Shown piece by piece: positions 26,110-34,726 of a stretch of 64,000 bases of DNA. Within the stretch, counting starts at the first letter, position 1; the number at the start of each line of letters is the position of its first letter. Under the pieces are notes generated by a model. That model was not told where the DNA came from, did not search any database, and was given only the letters and a program-made list of their open reading frames with translations. The stretch spans positions 434,001 to 498,000 of the forward strand of contig CAXUJK010000001.1 of assembly GCA_964251385.1 (NCBI GenBank), given 5' to 3'. The position numbers and the translations under genes are program-made. Source of the stretch: CADCVW01 sp964251385 (lineage in GTDB: Bacteria; Pseudomonadota; Alphaproteobacteria; Sphingomonadales; Sphingomonadaceae).

Positions 26110-26859
26110 GTGGACGATCGCTACGCGCGCGCCATGGAACAGGCGGAGCGCGTCCTCCAGAACGTCGCGGCGCGGACGGAAAAGTCGATCCAGACGATGG
26201 CCGCGCGCACGCCGGAAGCACGCGCCGCCGCCAAGCGTGAGCGCCAGCGCCGCAGCCGCGAGGCGATGCGCCGCTTCAAGCGCGTTATGGTCGCGCTCGC
26301 CGCGATCTTGGCAGCGACGGTCGCGATCGGTATCATCTACCCCATCGGAATATTGGGGTTCGTGGCCGCGATCATAACTGCGATCTTTGCCGTCTTCTTC
26401 CTCGCATTCTACCCTCAAAGTCGCCCGCAAGCGGCTGAGATCAAGACTCTTTCCAATACTGAAGTCGTGCACAGGCTCGACACGCTGCTGATTCGCGACC
26501 GTTCCGCCCTTCCCTTGCGCGCCTTGCCCGAAGTCGACGCGATCAGCGCGCAATTGCCGCTGCTTGAAAAGCGGCTGGAGACGCTCGATCCGCTCGACCC
26601 GCTCGCACAGGATGCGCGACGGCTGATGGGGCAGCATCTGCCCGATCTGCTCGGCCGGTTCGAAAAGGTGCCGGTCGCCTACCGTCAGCAGCAGGACGGC
26701 GGGGGCATGTCCGTCGAGGATCGTCTGCTGAGCGGCCTAGGCGCCGCCCGGGTCGCGATCGACGACATCGGCAGGAAGTTCGCGGAAACCGATCTGAATG
26801 CGTTCGAGACCCAGGGGCGATTTATCGAAAGCCGGTACAAGGATGGGGAACTGGGCTGA
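26110..26859 (+). CDS. XpaC-like membrane protein, TelA partner
   Basis: 249 residues with a basic N-terminus, two adjacent membrane helices at about 60-100 (VMVALAAILAATVAIGIIY and ILGFVAAIITAIFAVFFLAF) and a helical cytoplasmic C-terminal half. The organisation resembles XpaC/'5-bromo-4-chloroindolyl phosphate hydrolysis' proteins that accompany TelA in other bacteria. I assign it mainly by context and topology, not by a diagnostic motif. The GTG start is 1 base after the telA stop, so coupling is likely. Function unknown. Confidence 0.7.
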   Translation: MDDRYARAMEQAERVLQNVAARTEKSIQTMAARTPEARAAAKRERQRRSREAMRRFKRVMVALAAILAATVAIGIIYPIGILGFVAAIITAIFAVFFLAFYPQSRPQAAEIKTLSNTEVVHRLDTLLIRDRSALPLRALPEVDAISAQLPLLEKRLETLDPLDPLAQDARRLMGQHLPDLLGRFEKVPVAYRQQQDGGGMSVEDRLLSGLGAARVAIDDIGRKFAETDLNAFETQGRFIESRYKDGELG

Positions 26860-26869
26860 CGTCAGGCCA

Positions 26870-26956
26870 CGTCATCCCGGCGCATGCCGGGGTCTCAGTC
26901 GATTGCGACAGCGGTAGGTGAGACCCCCTGAGATCCCGGCCTCCGCCGGGATGACG
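26870..26956. repeat. GTCATCCC-type intergenic palindrome, copy 1
   Basis: Arms of 29 bases (26870-26898 and 26928-26956) are inverted copies with three mismatches, with a second internal pair (GTCTCA/TGAGAC). It lies between the convergent ends of the XpaC-like gene and gor. The arm core GTCATCCCRGCGCATGCYGG is shared with the element at 63053-63138, which makes this a dispersed family. It may also act as a bidirectional transcription stop. Confidence 0.85.
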
Positions 26957-26962
26957 CAGATG

Positions 26963-28306
26963 TCACCGCATCAGCACCAGTTCTTCCGCCATTGTCGGAT
27001 GCAGTGCGATCGTCTCGTCGAACTGCGCCTTGGTCAGCCCCGCCTTGACCGCGATCGCCGCAGCCTGCAGGATCTCGGGCGCATCGGGGCCGATCATGTG
27101 GATTCCGACGATCTGATCCGACTCGGCATTGACCACCAGCTTGTACAAGGCACGCTCGTTGCGTCCGGCAAGAACGTTCTTCATCGCCCTGAAATCGCTC
27201 GTGAATGTCTTGACCGACCCGAGCGAGTTGCGCGCTTCCCCCTCCGTCATCCCGACCGCGCCGATAGGCGGGTGGCTGAACACGGCGGACGGAATGTTGG
27301 CATAGTCCACGCGCCACGGCTTGCCCCCGAACTGCGTGTCCGCGAATGCCTGCGCCTCCCGCAGGGCGACGGGGGTCAGCTGCACGCGGTTGGTGACGTC
27401 GCCGACCGCGAAGATGCTGTCGCAGCTCGACCGGCTATCCAGATCGACTACGATCGCGCCGACCTTGTCCAGCGCGACGCCCACATCCTCAAGCCCAAGC
27501 TCGTCCGTGTGCGGCCTGCGCCCGATCGCGTACATAAGCAGGTCCGCCTCCATGACGTCACCATCCTCCTTGGTGATCGCAAGCGTGCCGTCCGGCTGCT
27601 TTTCGATATGGTCGAACGGGCTGTTGAACTCGAAGTGGATTCCCTTGGTCATCGAGATCTGCAGCAGCCGGTCGCGTATCTGCTCGTCGTAGCCGCGCAG
27701 GATCGAATCCGATCGTACCGCGATCGTGACCTTGCAGCCCAGTTCGTTGAAGATGCCCGCGAACTCGTTGGCAATGTACCCCGCGCCCGCGATCACCACG
27801 CGTTCGGGCAGCGCGGGCAGTTCGAACGCTTCGTTCGACGTGATCCCATGCTCGGCACCCGGGCAGTTGGGCGTCATCGGCGTCGCGCCCACCGCGATCA
27901 GGATTTTCTCGGATGTCACCGTGCGTCCGTCGCCCAGCAGCACGCTGTTCGGGCCCGTCACCTTCGCGCGCGCCTTGATGATTTCGACCTGGTTGTTGCG
28001 CAACGTCTGGCTGTACGCCTCCTCCAGGCGCGCAACTTCGGACAGCACATTGTCGCGCAGCGTCGGCCAGCTAAACGTCGCGGGCGGCACGTCCCAGCCG
28101 AAGCGTCGCGCGTCCGCCAGATCCTCCGCGAAGTGCGCGCCGTAGACGAGCAGCTTCTTGGGGACGCAGCCGCGGATCACGCAGGTGCCGCCGACCTTGT
28201 GCTCCTCCGCGATCGCGACGCGCGCGCCGTACGCGGCGGACACGCGCGCGGCGCGCACCCCGCCCGAGCCTGCGCCGATGACGAAGAGGTCGTAGTCGTA
28301 GCTCAA
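26963..28306 (-). CDS. gor: Glutathione-disulfide reductase
   Basis: NADPH-dependent reduction of glutathione disulfide. It has 447 residues. FAD loop LFVIGAGSGGVRAARVSA, redox pair Cys42/Cys47 in GGTCVIRGCVPKKLLVYG, NADPH domain AGAGYIANEFAGIFNELG followed by VRSDSILRGYD, and the catalytic histidine near the end in ALHPTMAEELV. The start is TTG at 28306: a perfect AAGGAA lies 6 bases upstream and the protein begins MSYDYDLFVIGAG; no in-frame ATG or GTG fits. It follows pgi closely and is probably in the same transcript. Confidence 0.95.
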   Translation of the reverse strand: MSYDYDLFVIGAGSGGVRAARVSAAYGARVAIAEEHKVGGTCVIRGCVPKKLLVYGAHFAEDLADARRFGWDVPPATFSWPTLRDNVLSEVARLEEAYSQTLRNNQVEIIKARAKVTGPNSVLLGDGRTVTSEKILIAVGATPMTPNCPGAEHGITSNEAFELPALPERVVIAGAGYIANEFAGIFNELGCKVTIAVRSDSILRGYDEQIRDRLLQISMTKGIHFEFNSPFDHIEKQPDGTLAITKEDGDVMEADLLMYAIGRRPHTDELGLEDVGVALDKVGAIVVDLDSRSSCDSIFAVGDVTNRVQLTPVALREAQAFADTQFGGKPWRVDYANIPSAVFSHPPIGAVGMTEGEARNSLGSVKTFTSDFRAMKNVLAGRNERALYKLVVNAESDQIVGIHMIGPDAPEILQAAAIAVKAGLTKAQFDETIALHPTMAEELVLMR

Positions 28307-28340
28307 TCGATGTTCCTTGGCGGCCCGAGGCTCATGTAGG

Positions 28341-29852
28341 TCAGCCGAGCGCGCGTTCCATCAGCGCCTGAGTCGATGCGTCGAACTGGCGACCCTCGCC
28401 GGAAGCGATCTCGTTGGCGATCGACTTGCCGAGTTCGACGCCGAACTGGTCGAAAGGGTTCAATCCCAGCAGGGTGGCGAACGTGAACGTCCGGTGTTCG
28501 TAGAAGGCAAGCAGCGCGCCCAGTGTCGCAGGGTCGAGTTCCTCCAGCAGCACCGTCGCCGACGGTCGGTCGCCCGGGTAGTTGCGCGCGGGGTCCTCCG
28601 ACGCGCGGCCCGCCATCAGCGCCGCGCCCTGAGCAAAGCAGTTGATCAGGAGCTGCCGATGATGTTCGGGATCGAGCATGTGATCGGCGTCCACGACGGC
28701 CACGAACTCGACGGGGACGAGGTGCGTGCCCTGGTGGAGCAGCTGGAACACCGCGTGCTGCGCGTCCGTGCCCACACCGCCCCACACGATCGGCGCGGTC
28801 GGACCGTCGGCGGCCGAGCCATCGACGCGGACGCTTTTGCCGTTCGATTCCATCTCGAGTTGCTGGAGGTACGACGGCAGCAGGCGCAGCCGTTCGTCGT
28901 ACGCGAAGACCGCGCGCGTTTCCGCGCCCCGCATGCGTGCGTAATAAAGGTCGGCGAAGGCGGCGAGGACGGGTGCGTTCTCGTGCAGCGGGGCCAAGCG
29001 AAAGTGCCGATCCATCGCGCCCGCGCCTTCGAGCAGCGCGGCGAACGCGTCCCAGCCGAGGCCGAGTGCGGCGGGAAAACCGATCGACGACCACAAGGAG
29101 TAGCGCCCGCCGACGCTTTCGGAAAAGGGCAACACGCGCGTTTCGTCGATCCCGAATGCGACCGCCTTGTCCGGGGCGGCGGTGAGCGCGATCAGGCGAC
29201 CGTACACATCGTCAACCCCGCCAGCCGCCATCCAGGCGAGCGCCGAGCGCGCGTTGAGCAAGGTTTCGGCGGTGGTGAACGTCTTGGACGCGACCACGAT
29301 CAGTGTCGCGTGGGGGTCGAAGCCTGCGAGCGCCTCGGTCAGCGCCGCGCCGTCGATGTTGGACACGACCGCGACATCGTAGCGGTCGCTGTCGCGTCCC
29401 AGCGCGTCGACGAGCAGGTCGGGGCCGAGCGCCGATCCCCCGATGCCCAAATGCAATATGTGCCGCACGGGCCCCAGCGCATCCGCCTCGATCGCGTCGA
29501 TCAGCGCGCGCATGCGGTCGTGGAACCCGGCGGCGCGCGCAACGGACTCGGGCGCGCCCTGCCCGCGTTCGGCGCTGTGTTCGGCGGCGCGGCCTTCGCT
29601 GACGTTGACCGCCTCGCCCGCGAACAGGGCCGTGCGCCTGCCGTTCAGGTCCATCGCTTCGGCGAGCGCCGCAAAACCCGCGATCGCGTCCGCGTCCAAA
29701 TGCGTCTTGGACCAGTCGAAGCGGATGCCGGCAAGCTCGACCACCATGCGCGACAGCCGGTCCGGTTCCGCCTTGAACAAGTCGGTCAGGGCCTTACGCG
29801 GGCCTTCCGCGATGCGGGTCCAGGCGTCGGCGGCGGCTTGCGTGTCGGTCAT
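28341..29852 (-). CDS. pgi: Glucose-6-phosphate isomerase
   Basis: Interconverts glucose-6-phosphate and fructose-6-phosphate. It has 503 residues, shorter than the 549 of E. coli but usual for sphingomonads. Motifs: HLGIGGSALGPDLLVDAL, VASKTFTTAETLLNA, the signature FSESVGGRYSLWSSIGFP, ESNGKSVRVDG and FDQFGVELGKSIANEI. In an organism of this type it probably serves gluconeogenesis and the Entner-Doudoroff cycle. It lies head-to-head with lepB (80-base divergent region) and is followed by gor after 34 bases. Confidence 0.96.
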   Translation of the reverse strand: MTDTQAAADAWTRIAEGPRKALTDLFKAEPDRLSRMVVELAGIRFDWSKTHLDADAIAGFAALAEAMDLNGRRTALFAGEAVNVSEGRAAEHSAERGQGAPESVARAAGFHDRMRALIDAIEADALGPVRHILHLGIGGSALGPDLLVDALGRDSDRYDVAVVSNIDGAALTEALAGFDPHATLIVVASKTFTTAETLLNARSALAWMAAGGVDDVYGRLIALTAAPDKAVAFGIDETRVLPFSESVGGRYSLWSSIGFPAALGLGWDAFAALLEGAGAMDRHFRLAPLHENAPVLAAFADLYYARMRGAETRAVFAYDERLRLLPSYLQQLEMESNGKSVRVDGSAADGPTAPIVWGGVGTDAQHAVFQLLHQGTHLVPVEFVAVVDADHMLDPEHHRQLLINCFAQGAALMAGRASEDPARNYPGDRPSATVLLEELDPATLGALLAFYEHRTFTFATLLGLNPFDQFGVELGKSIANEIASGEGRQFDASTQALMERALG

Positions 29853-29932
29853 GCCAAGCTCCTACGGGAGCGGAGGCGGCCGCGACAAGCTCCGGCTTCC
29901 GCTCGGGCATCCCAGCCGGTAGAGCCGCCGCG

Positions 29933-30736
29933 ATGGCCAGCCGCAAACGATCCGCCAAGGACAGGCCCGACGACTGGCGCGAGCTGCTCCGATTCTTCCT
30001 GACGATCGGCGTGATCGCGGTGCTGGTGCGCGCGTTCGTGTTCGCATCGTTCAACATTCCGAGCGCATCGATGCTGCCGGGCCTGATGGTCGGCGACTAT
30101 CTGTTCGTGACCAAGTGGAACTATGGCTGGTCGCGCTACAGCCTGCCGTTTCACGTACCGCTGATCGAGGGACGATTGCTCGAAAAGCTCCCGGCGCGCG
30201 GTGACGTCGTCGTGTTCAAATATCCGGGACCCAGCAAGATCGACTACGTTAAGCGCGTCATCGGCCTACCGGGCGACCAGATCCAGGTGCGCGGCGGTGC
30301 CCTGTTCATCAACGGCCGCGGCGTGACGCGCACGCGGATCGCGGATTGGCCGATGCCCGTGTCGGCGAACAGCCCGTGCCGCCAGCTCGCCGACGACGTG
30401 CGCGACGAAGGGACATGCTGCATCTACCCGCGCTACCGCGAAACCCTGCCGGGCGGCAAAACCTACGAAGTGCTGGATCACGGCTCCACGCGCTTCGACG
30501 ACACCGGCGTATTCATCGTACCCGAAGGTCACCTTTTCATGCTGGGCGACAACCGCGACGACAGCCTGGACAGCCGCGTTCCCGTCAGCGGCCAGGGTGT
30601 CGGGTTCGTGCCGGTCGATCACCTGGTGGGCAAAGCGGGCCTGAGCTTCTGGTCGACCGATGGATCGGCGGAGCTGATCAAGCCGTGGACCTGGGTGTCC
30701 GCCGCGCGCTTCGACCGCGTCGGGAAGACATATTGA
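29933..30736 (+). CDS. lepB: Signal peptidase I
   Basis: Inner-membrane serine protease that removes Sec and Tat signal peptides. It has 267 residues. One N-terminal helix (FFLTIGVIAVLVRAFVFASF) precedes the catalytic serine Ser46 in NIPSASMLPGLMVGDYLFV. Lys107 in IDYVKRVIGLPGD is the general base, and GHLFMLGDNRDDSLDSR is the box E signature. There is a family-specific insert with a CC pair (GTCCIYPRY). It starts the lepB-rnc-era operon; the stop overlaps the rnc TTG. Confidence 0.96.
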   Translation: MASRKRSAKDRPDDWRELLRFFLTIGVIAVLVRAFVFASFNIPSASMLPGLMVGDYLFVTKWNYGWSRYSLPFHVPLIEGRLLEKLPARGDVVVFKYPGPSKIDYVKRVIGLPGDQIQVRGGALFINGRGVTRTRIADWPMPVSANSPCRQLADDVRDEGTCCIYPRYRETLPGGKTYEVLDHGSTRFDDTGVFIVPEGHLFMLGDNRDDSLDSRVPVSGQGVGFVPVDHLVGKAGLSFWSTDGSAELIKPWTWVSAARFDRVGKTY

Positions 30737-31389
30737 GTTTGGACGCATGGCTCGCCGACACCCTCGGCCGTGCGCCGGTGGACGTCGATCGCTTCCGCCG
30801 CGCGCTGACGCACAGCAGCTTCGGCAACGAAGACTACGAACGTCTCGAGTTTTTGGGCGACCGTGTGCTGGGCCTGGTGATGGCGACATGGCTGTACGAA
30901 ATGTTTCCGCGCGATCCGGAAGGGAGGCTGTCGCGGCGCCTCAACGCGCTCGTGACGGGCGAGGTCTGCGCGGAGGTGGCGCGCGAGCTCGGCGTTCCCG
31001 CGCAGCTCCGCCTGGGAAAACAGGCGCGAGACGACGGCGCGATCGACAGCGACAACGTGCTCGGCGACGCGGTGGAGGCGCTGATCGGCGCATTGTACCT
31101 GGAGGCCGGGCTGAACGCGGCGACCGCATTCGTTCGCCGCGCCTGGGGCGACCGGGTTTCGCGCATGGACGAGGCACCCAAGCACCCCAAGTCGGCGCTG
31201 CAGGAATGGTCGGCGCTGCACGGCCGCAAAGCCCCCGCTTACACGCTCGTCAGCCGCACCGGCCCACACCACGCGCCCCGCTTCGTGGTGGCCGCGAGCG
31301 TCGGCGAGGCGCACGCCGAAGCGGAAGGCGCGACCAAGCAGGAGGCGGAGACCGCGGCGGCGGCCAAGCTGATGGAGACGCTCAAATGA
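30733..31389 (+). CDS. rnc: Ribonuclease III
   Basis: Double-strand-specific endoribonuclease for rRNA and mRNA processing. It has 218 residues. The catalytic domain has HSSFGNEDYERLEFLGDRVL (the signature segment) and GDAVEALIGALYLEAG with the second acidic pair. A C-terminal dsRNA-binding domain begins near residue 155 (HPKSALQEWSALHGRKAPAY) and ends with QEAETAAAAKLMETL. The start is TTG at 30733, overlapping the lepB stop (TTGA), with no alternative ATG before the conserved sequence. The stop overlaps era (ATGA). Confidence 0.95.
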   Translation: MSLDAWLADTLGRAPVDVDRFRRALTHSSFGNEDYERLEFLGDRVLGLVMATWLYEMFPRDPEGRLSRRLNALVTGEVCAEVARELGVPAQLRLGKQARDDGAIDSDNVLGDAVEALIGALYLEAGLNAATAFVRRAWGDRVSRMDEAPKHPKSALQEWSALHGRKAPAYTLVSRTGPHHAPRFVVAASVGEAHAEAEGATKQEAETAAAAKLMETLK

Positions 31390-32279
31390 CCACCCGTTGC
31401 GGCCTCGTGGCCGTCGTCGGCGCGCCCAACGCGGGCAAGTCGACGCTGGTCAACGCGCTGGTCGGGCAGAAAGTCGCGATCGTGTCGGCCAAGGCGCAGA
31501 CGACGCGCACGCGCCTGATGGGGATCGCGATCCACGGGGACGCGCAGCTGTTGCTCGTCGACACACCCGGAATCTTCGAACCCCGTCGCCGCCTCGACCG
31601 CGCGATGGTGCAGGCGGCCTGGGGCGGCACGCAGGACGCGGACCTCATCGCGCTGATCGTCGATGCCAAGGCAGGGCTCGGCCCCAAGGTCGAGAAGATC
31701 GTCGCGAGCCTGGGCGCCCGGCCTGAGCCCAAGCTGCTCGTCCTCAACAAGGTCGACGTCGCCGCCAAGGAGAAGCTGCTGGTGCATGCCGCGCGGCTGA
31801 CCGAGCAACTGCGCTTCGACGCGGTGTTCATGGTGTCCGCGACGACCGGCGACGGGTTGGACGACCTCAAGTCCGCCTTCGCCGCGCGTATGCCCCAAGG
31901 TCCGTGGCACTTTCCCGAAGACCAGGTGTCCGACGCGACCGAACGCGTCATGGCCGCCGAGGTCACGCGCGAACAATTGTACCTCCAGCTCCACGCCGAA
32001 CTGCCCTACGCGAGCGCGGTGGAGACGGAGAAGTACGAGGAACGCCCCGACGGATCGGTCGAAATCCACCAGCAGATCCTCGTCGGCCGCCCGACTCAGC
32101 GCGCGATCGTGATCGGCCGCGGCGGCGACCGGTTGAAGCGGATCGGCTCCGCGGCGCGCGCCGAACTCGGCACCCTGCTGGGCCGCCACGTTCACCTCTA
32201 CCTCCACGTCAAGGTCAACCCGCGCTGGGAGGAGGATCGCACGCTGTACGAAGACATCGGCTTGGAGTGGGTCGAATAG
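31386..32279 (+). CDS. era: GTPase Era
   Basis: Ribosome-assembly GTPase that binds the 3' end of 16S rRNA. It has 297 residues. G1 is GAPNAGKST at 12-20, the switch region contains SAKAQTTRTRLMGI, G3 is LLLVDTPGIFEP, G4 is LVLNKVD and G5 lies in VSATTGDG. A C-terminal KH domain (QRAIVIGRGGDRLKRIGSAA) completes the Era architecture. It is the third gene of lepB-rnc-era, coupled through a 4-base overlap with rnc. Confidence 0.96.
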   Translation: MTTRCGLVAVVGAPNAGKSTLVNALVGQKVAIVSAKAQTTRTRLMGIAIHGDAQLLLVDTPGIFEPRRRLDRAMVQAAWGGTQDADLIALIVDAKAGLGPKVEKIVASLGARPEPKLLVLNKVDVAAKEKLLVHAARLTEQLRFDAVFMVSATTGDGLDDLKSAFAARMPQGPWHFPEDQVSDATERVMAAEVTREQLYLQLHAELPYASAVETEKYEERPDGSVEIHQQILVGRPTQRAIVIGRGGDRLKRIGSAARAELGTLLGRHVHLYLHVKVNPRWEEDRTLYEDIGLEWVE

Positions 32280-32328
32280 CGCGTGGCGGACAGGTTATAG
32301 CGCGCGCCGTCGATCGCCCGCACACGCC

Positions 32329-33219
32329 ATGCCCATGACGACCACCCCCATGCTTCCGCAGGAACGCAGCAGACCCGACTACCGCATGAGCGTTCCGCCC
32401 GGTGCCGGCCCCTGGCCCGCGATCCTCGTCCTCGGCGGCGCCGACGGCGGCATCGCCTATGCGGACAGCCTCGCCGCCCGGCTCGCGAAGCGCGGCTACC
32501 TCGTTATGGCGCTCGCCTACTTCAGACACGGGGACCTGCCGGACAAGCTCGTCGAAATCCCGCTGGAGTATTTCGAGGACGCGCTGGCGCTGCTCCGGGA
32601 CGATGCCCGTTACGATCGTCGGCGCGGCATCGGCATCTACGCCGTGTCCAAGGGGGCGGAGGCCGCGCTGCTTCTCGCGGGCCGCAACGCGGACATCCGC
32701 GCGATCGTCGCCGCCGGTCCGACGGACGTCGTATGGGAAAGCCCGCACAAATCCGCCGATGCCAGGAATCGGTCTTCCTGGTCGCTGGGCGGCTGGCCGC
32801 TGCCGTTCGTGCCTATCGAACGCACGCCGGGCGCGTCGTCGCTGCTGTGGCACGAGCGCGGCCTGGACATTGCCGGCGAACGCGAAGAGGTCCGCGAGGC
32901 AGCCCGTATTCCGGTCGAGCGGATGAACGCCGCCGTCCAGCTCCTGTCGGCGGGCCGGGACAATGTCTGGCCGACGCGCTTCATGGCCGATCGCATGATG
33001 CGCCGCATGTCGCGCAACGGCTACAGCCACTTCGTCGAACATTTTTGCGCGCCCGACGCCGGGCACAACGTGTACCGGCTGTTCCGCCCGACCGACCTCG
33101 CGCTGATGGCGGTTCTCATCCGCCTGTTCGGCGGAACGTATGCCGCGAACCGGGCCGCGCAGAAACGCAATTGGCCGCGCAGCCTCGCCTTCTTCGACCG
33201 GCATCTCACCCCTCGCTGA
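32329..33219 (+). CDS. BAAT-like acyl-CoA thioester hydrolase / alpha-beta hydrolase
   Basis: 296 residues, an alpha/beta hydrolase of the acyl-CoA thioesterase (BAAT C-terminal) type. The nucleophile elbow is GIYAVSKGAEAALLLAG (the G-x-S-K-G-A-E form typical of BAAT_C), and a late His in FCAPDAGHNVYR is the probable catalytic histidine. It lacks the N-terminal sandwich domain of eukaryotic BAAT. There is no signal peptide. The substrate is unknown. It ends 13 bases from the convergent sirtuin gene. An ATG two codons downstream (32335) is an equally possible start. Confidence 0.78.
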   Translation: MPMTTTPMLPQERSRPDYRMSVPPGAGPWPAILVLGGADGGIAYADSLAARLAKRGYLVMALAYFRHGDLPDKLVEIPLEYFEDALALLRDDARYDRRRGIGIYAVSKGAEAALLLAGRNADIRAIVAAGPTDVVWESPHKSADARNRSSWSLGGWPLPFVPIERTPGASSLLWHERGLDIAGEREEVREAARIPVERMNAAVQLLSAGRDNVWPTRFMADRMMRRMSRNGYSHFVEHFCAPDAGHNVYRLFRPTDLALMAVLIRLFGGTYAANRAAQKRNWPRSLAFFDRHLTPR

Positions 33220-33232
33220 CCCGCGCCGCGCA

Positions 33233-33934
33233 TCAGGGGTTCTGCATCAGCAGCCCGTCGACCCATTCGGGAACGAGGGCGCTTGCCGCCCCCGATCGGC
33301 TTTCGTCGAAGAACGCGGTCCCATGACTCGGTTCCAGGTTGAGCTCGAGCGTACGCGCGCCGTGGTGACGCGCGGTGCGGACGAACCCCGCCGCCGGGTA
33401 GACCGCGCCCGACGTGCCGATCGACACGAACAGATCCGCGTCCGCAAGCTCCGCTTCGATGCGCTCCATCTCGTACGGCATCTCGCCGAACCACACGATG
33501 TCCGGACGCACCCGGCCCGGCACGCCGCACGACGGGCAGACCGCCCCGCCGCCCATGTCGCCGGTCCAGGCGAAGCGCGCTCCGCACGCCAGGCACCACC
33601 CGCGCGTCAGCTCGCCATGCATGTGGAGCAGCCGCCGCGACCCCGCGCGGTCGTGCAGGTCGTCGACGTTCTGCGTCACGAGGAGCAGTTCGCCGGGCCA
33701 CGCGGCGTCGAGCCTCGCCAGCGCCAGATGCGCCGCATTGGGCACAACCTCCGCCAATCGCGCCCGGCGCGCGTCGTAGAATTGGTGCACGAGCACGGGA
33801 TCGCGCGCGTAAGCTTCGGGCGTCGCCACATCCTCGACGCGGTGTCCTTCCCACAAACCATCGGCGGCGCGGAAGGTGGCCAACCCGCTTTCGGCAGACA
33901 CGCCCGCGCCGGTTAGAACAACAATGTTGCGCAG
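33233..33934 (-). CDS. SIR2 family NAD-dependent protein deacylase
   Basis: NAD-dependent removal of acyl groups from lysines. The conserved core runs from RNIVVLTGAGVSAESGLATF through VTQNVDDLHDRAG, catalytic His in LLHMHGEL, and a zinc site from Cys pairs in CLACGARF and CPSCGVPG. The first standard start codon is GTG at 33901, which would cut into the GAG-V-S NAD-binding loop. I extended to CTG 33934 because the upstream in-frame residues match the family. The true start is unresolved. Class III-like, about 233 residues. Confidence 0.88.
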   Translation of the reverse strand: MRNIVVLTGAGVSAESGLATFRAADGLWEGHRVEDVATPEAYARDPVLVHQFYDARRARLAEVVPNAAHLALARLDAAWPGELLLVTQNVDDLHDRAGSRRLLHMHGELTRGWCLACGARFAWTGDMGGGAVCPSCGVPGRVRPDIVWFGEMPYEMERIEAELADADLFVSIGTSGAVYPAAGFVRTARHHGARTLELNLEPSHGTAFFDESRSGAASALVPEWVDGLLMQNP

Positions 33935-33962
33935 TTTTCTGTGCTCGACGCAGTGACAAACG

Positions 33963-34157
33963 TCACTGTTGAAGGGAGATAAGTACCTTTACCGGCTCGT
34001 CGGTCGGGCACGGCGTTAACGCCGTGCGTGCGCGCAAGACTCTCGCAATGTGACGAGCAGCCTCCTGACGTCCCAGTTTCCTAGTCCCGGTTGCCGTCCG
34101 ACCCACATGAGTCTTGGGGTCGAACGCGCTTGCGCTCGCCCTTCCCTTATTGCTCAT
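33963..34157 (-). CDS. Small hypothetical protein, unknown
   Basis: A 64-residue basic frame starting MSNKGRASASAFDPKTHVGR, with a purine-rich GGAGGG just upstream of ATG 34157 (an ATG four codons earlier, 34169, is the alternative). I do not recognise it. It lies 25 bases after another unknown gene in the same direction, in DNA of clearly lower G+C than its surroundings. Whether it is translated is uncertain. Confidence 0.4.
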   Translation of the reverse strand: MSNKGRASASAFDPKTHVGRTATGTRKLGRQEAARHIARVLRARTALTPCPTDEPVKVLISLQQ

Positions 34158-34182
34158 CTTGCCCTCCATGGCGCTCGCCTCA

Positions 34183-34650
34183 TCAAACAAACAGACGCCC
34201 TTGAGCATTCGTTCCGCTTGAAACCTCCTCATAGCCGATATCCTGAAGCACAATCGTTATCAAACGATGTTTTACATGCGCCTTTTCGATCGACGCCTTC
34301 GTGAATGTAACACGTTGGATTTCCTGAGGCTGAACAACGCTGACAAGATGTTTGAGTGCACTGCACACCGTTGGCAGCACTAACCCTCGACATTCCAAAG
34401 GAATGTACGCTGCCGCCATTTCTCGATCGTGTGTCGAATAAACATCGCCAGAGCCATCGATTGAAGCCGACGAAATGGCATAGTCGAACTCGTATCGATC
34501 TGCTCCGATCGGGCTAAGCCGAACGTCCAGAGTAATCTGCTGGTAGCCGTCCTCAGACTCGGAAATAGGAACGGTGACAACGAACGAGTAGTCGTCGTCC
34601 CGTTCCAGGGTTAAGTTTGCAGGAACGCAATCTAGGAGCGGCTTAAACAT
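34183..34650 (-). CDS. Hypothetical protein in low-GC islet
   Basis: 155 residues, starting MFKPLLDCVPANLTLERDDD. It is acidic, with alternating hydrophobic segments (YSFVVTVPI, QITLDVRLS, RYEFDYAISS) that look beta-rich, then a helical C-terminus (PTVCSALKHLVSVV). There is no signal, no membrane helix and no motif I recognise. Codon use is markedly more AT-rich than in neighbouring genes, suggesting recent acquisition. The clean frame in this composition argues that it is a real gene. Confidence 0.6.
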   Translation of the reverse strand: MFKPLLDCVPANLTLERDDDYSFVVTVPISESEDGYQQITLDVRLSPIGADRYEFDYAISSASIDGSGDVYSTHDREMAAAYIPLECRGLVLPTVCSALKHLVSVVQPQEIQRVTFTKASIEKAHVKHRLITIVLQDIGYEEVSSGTNAQGRLFV

Positions 34651-34726
34651 GTTGAAGCGCTAAGGATTCGCGCGGAAGCCGGACAGAGCCAGAACCCTCA
34701 TACCGCATTGTACAGTGGGTAGACAC

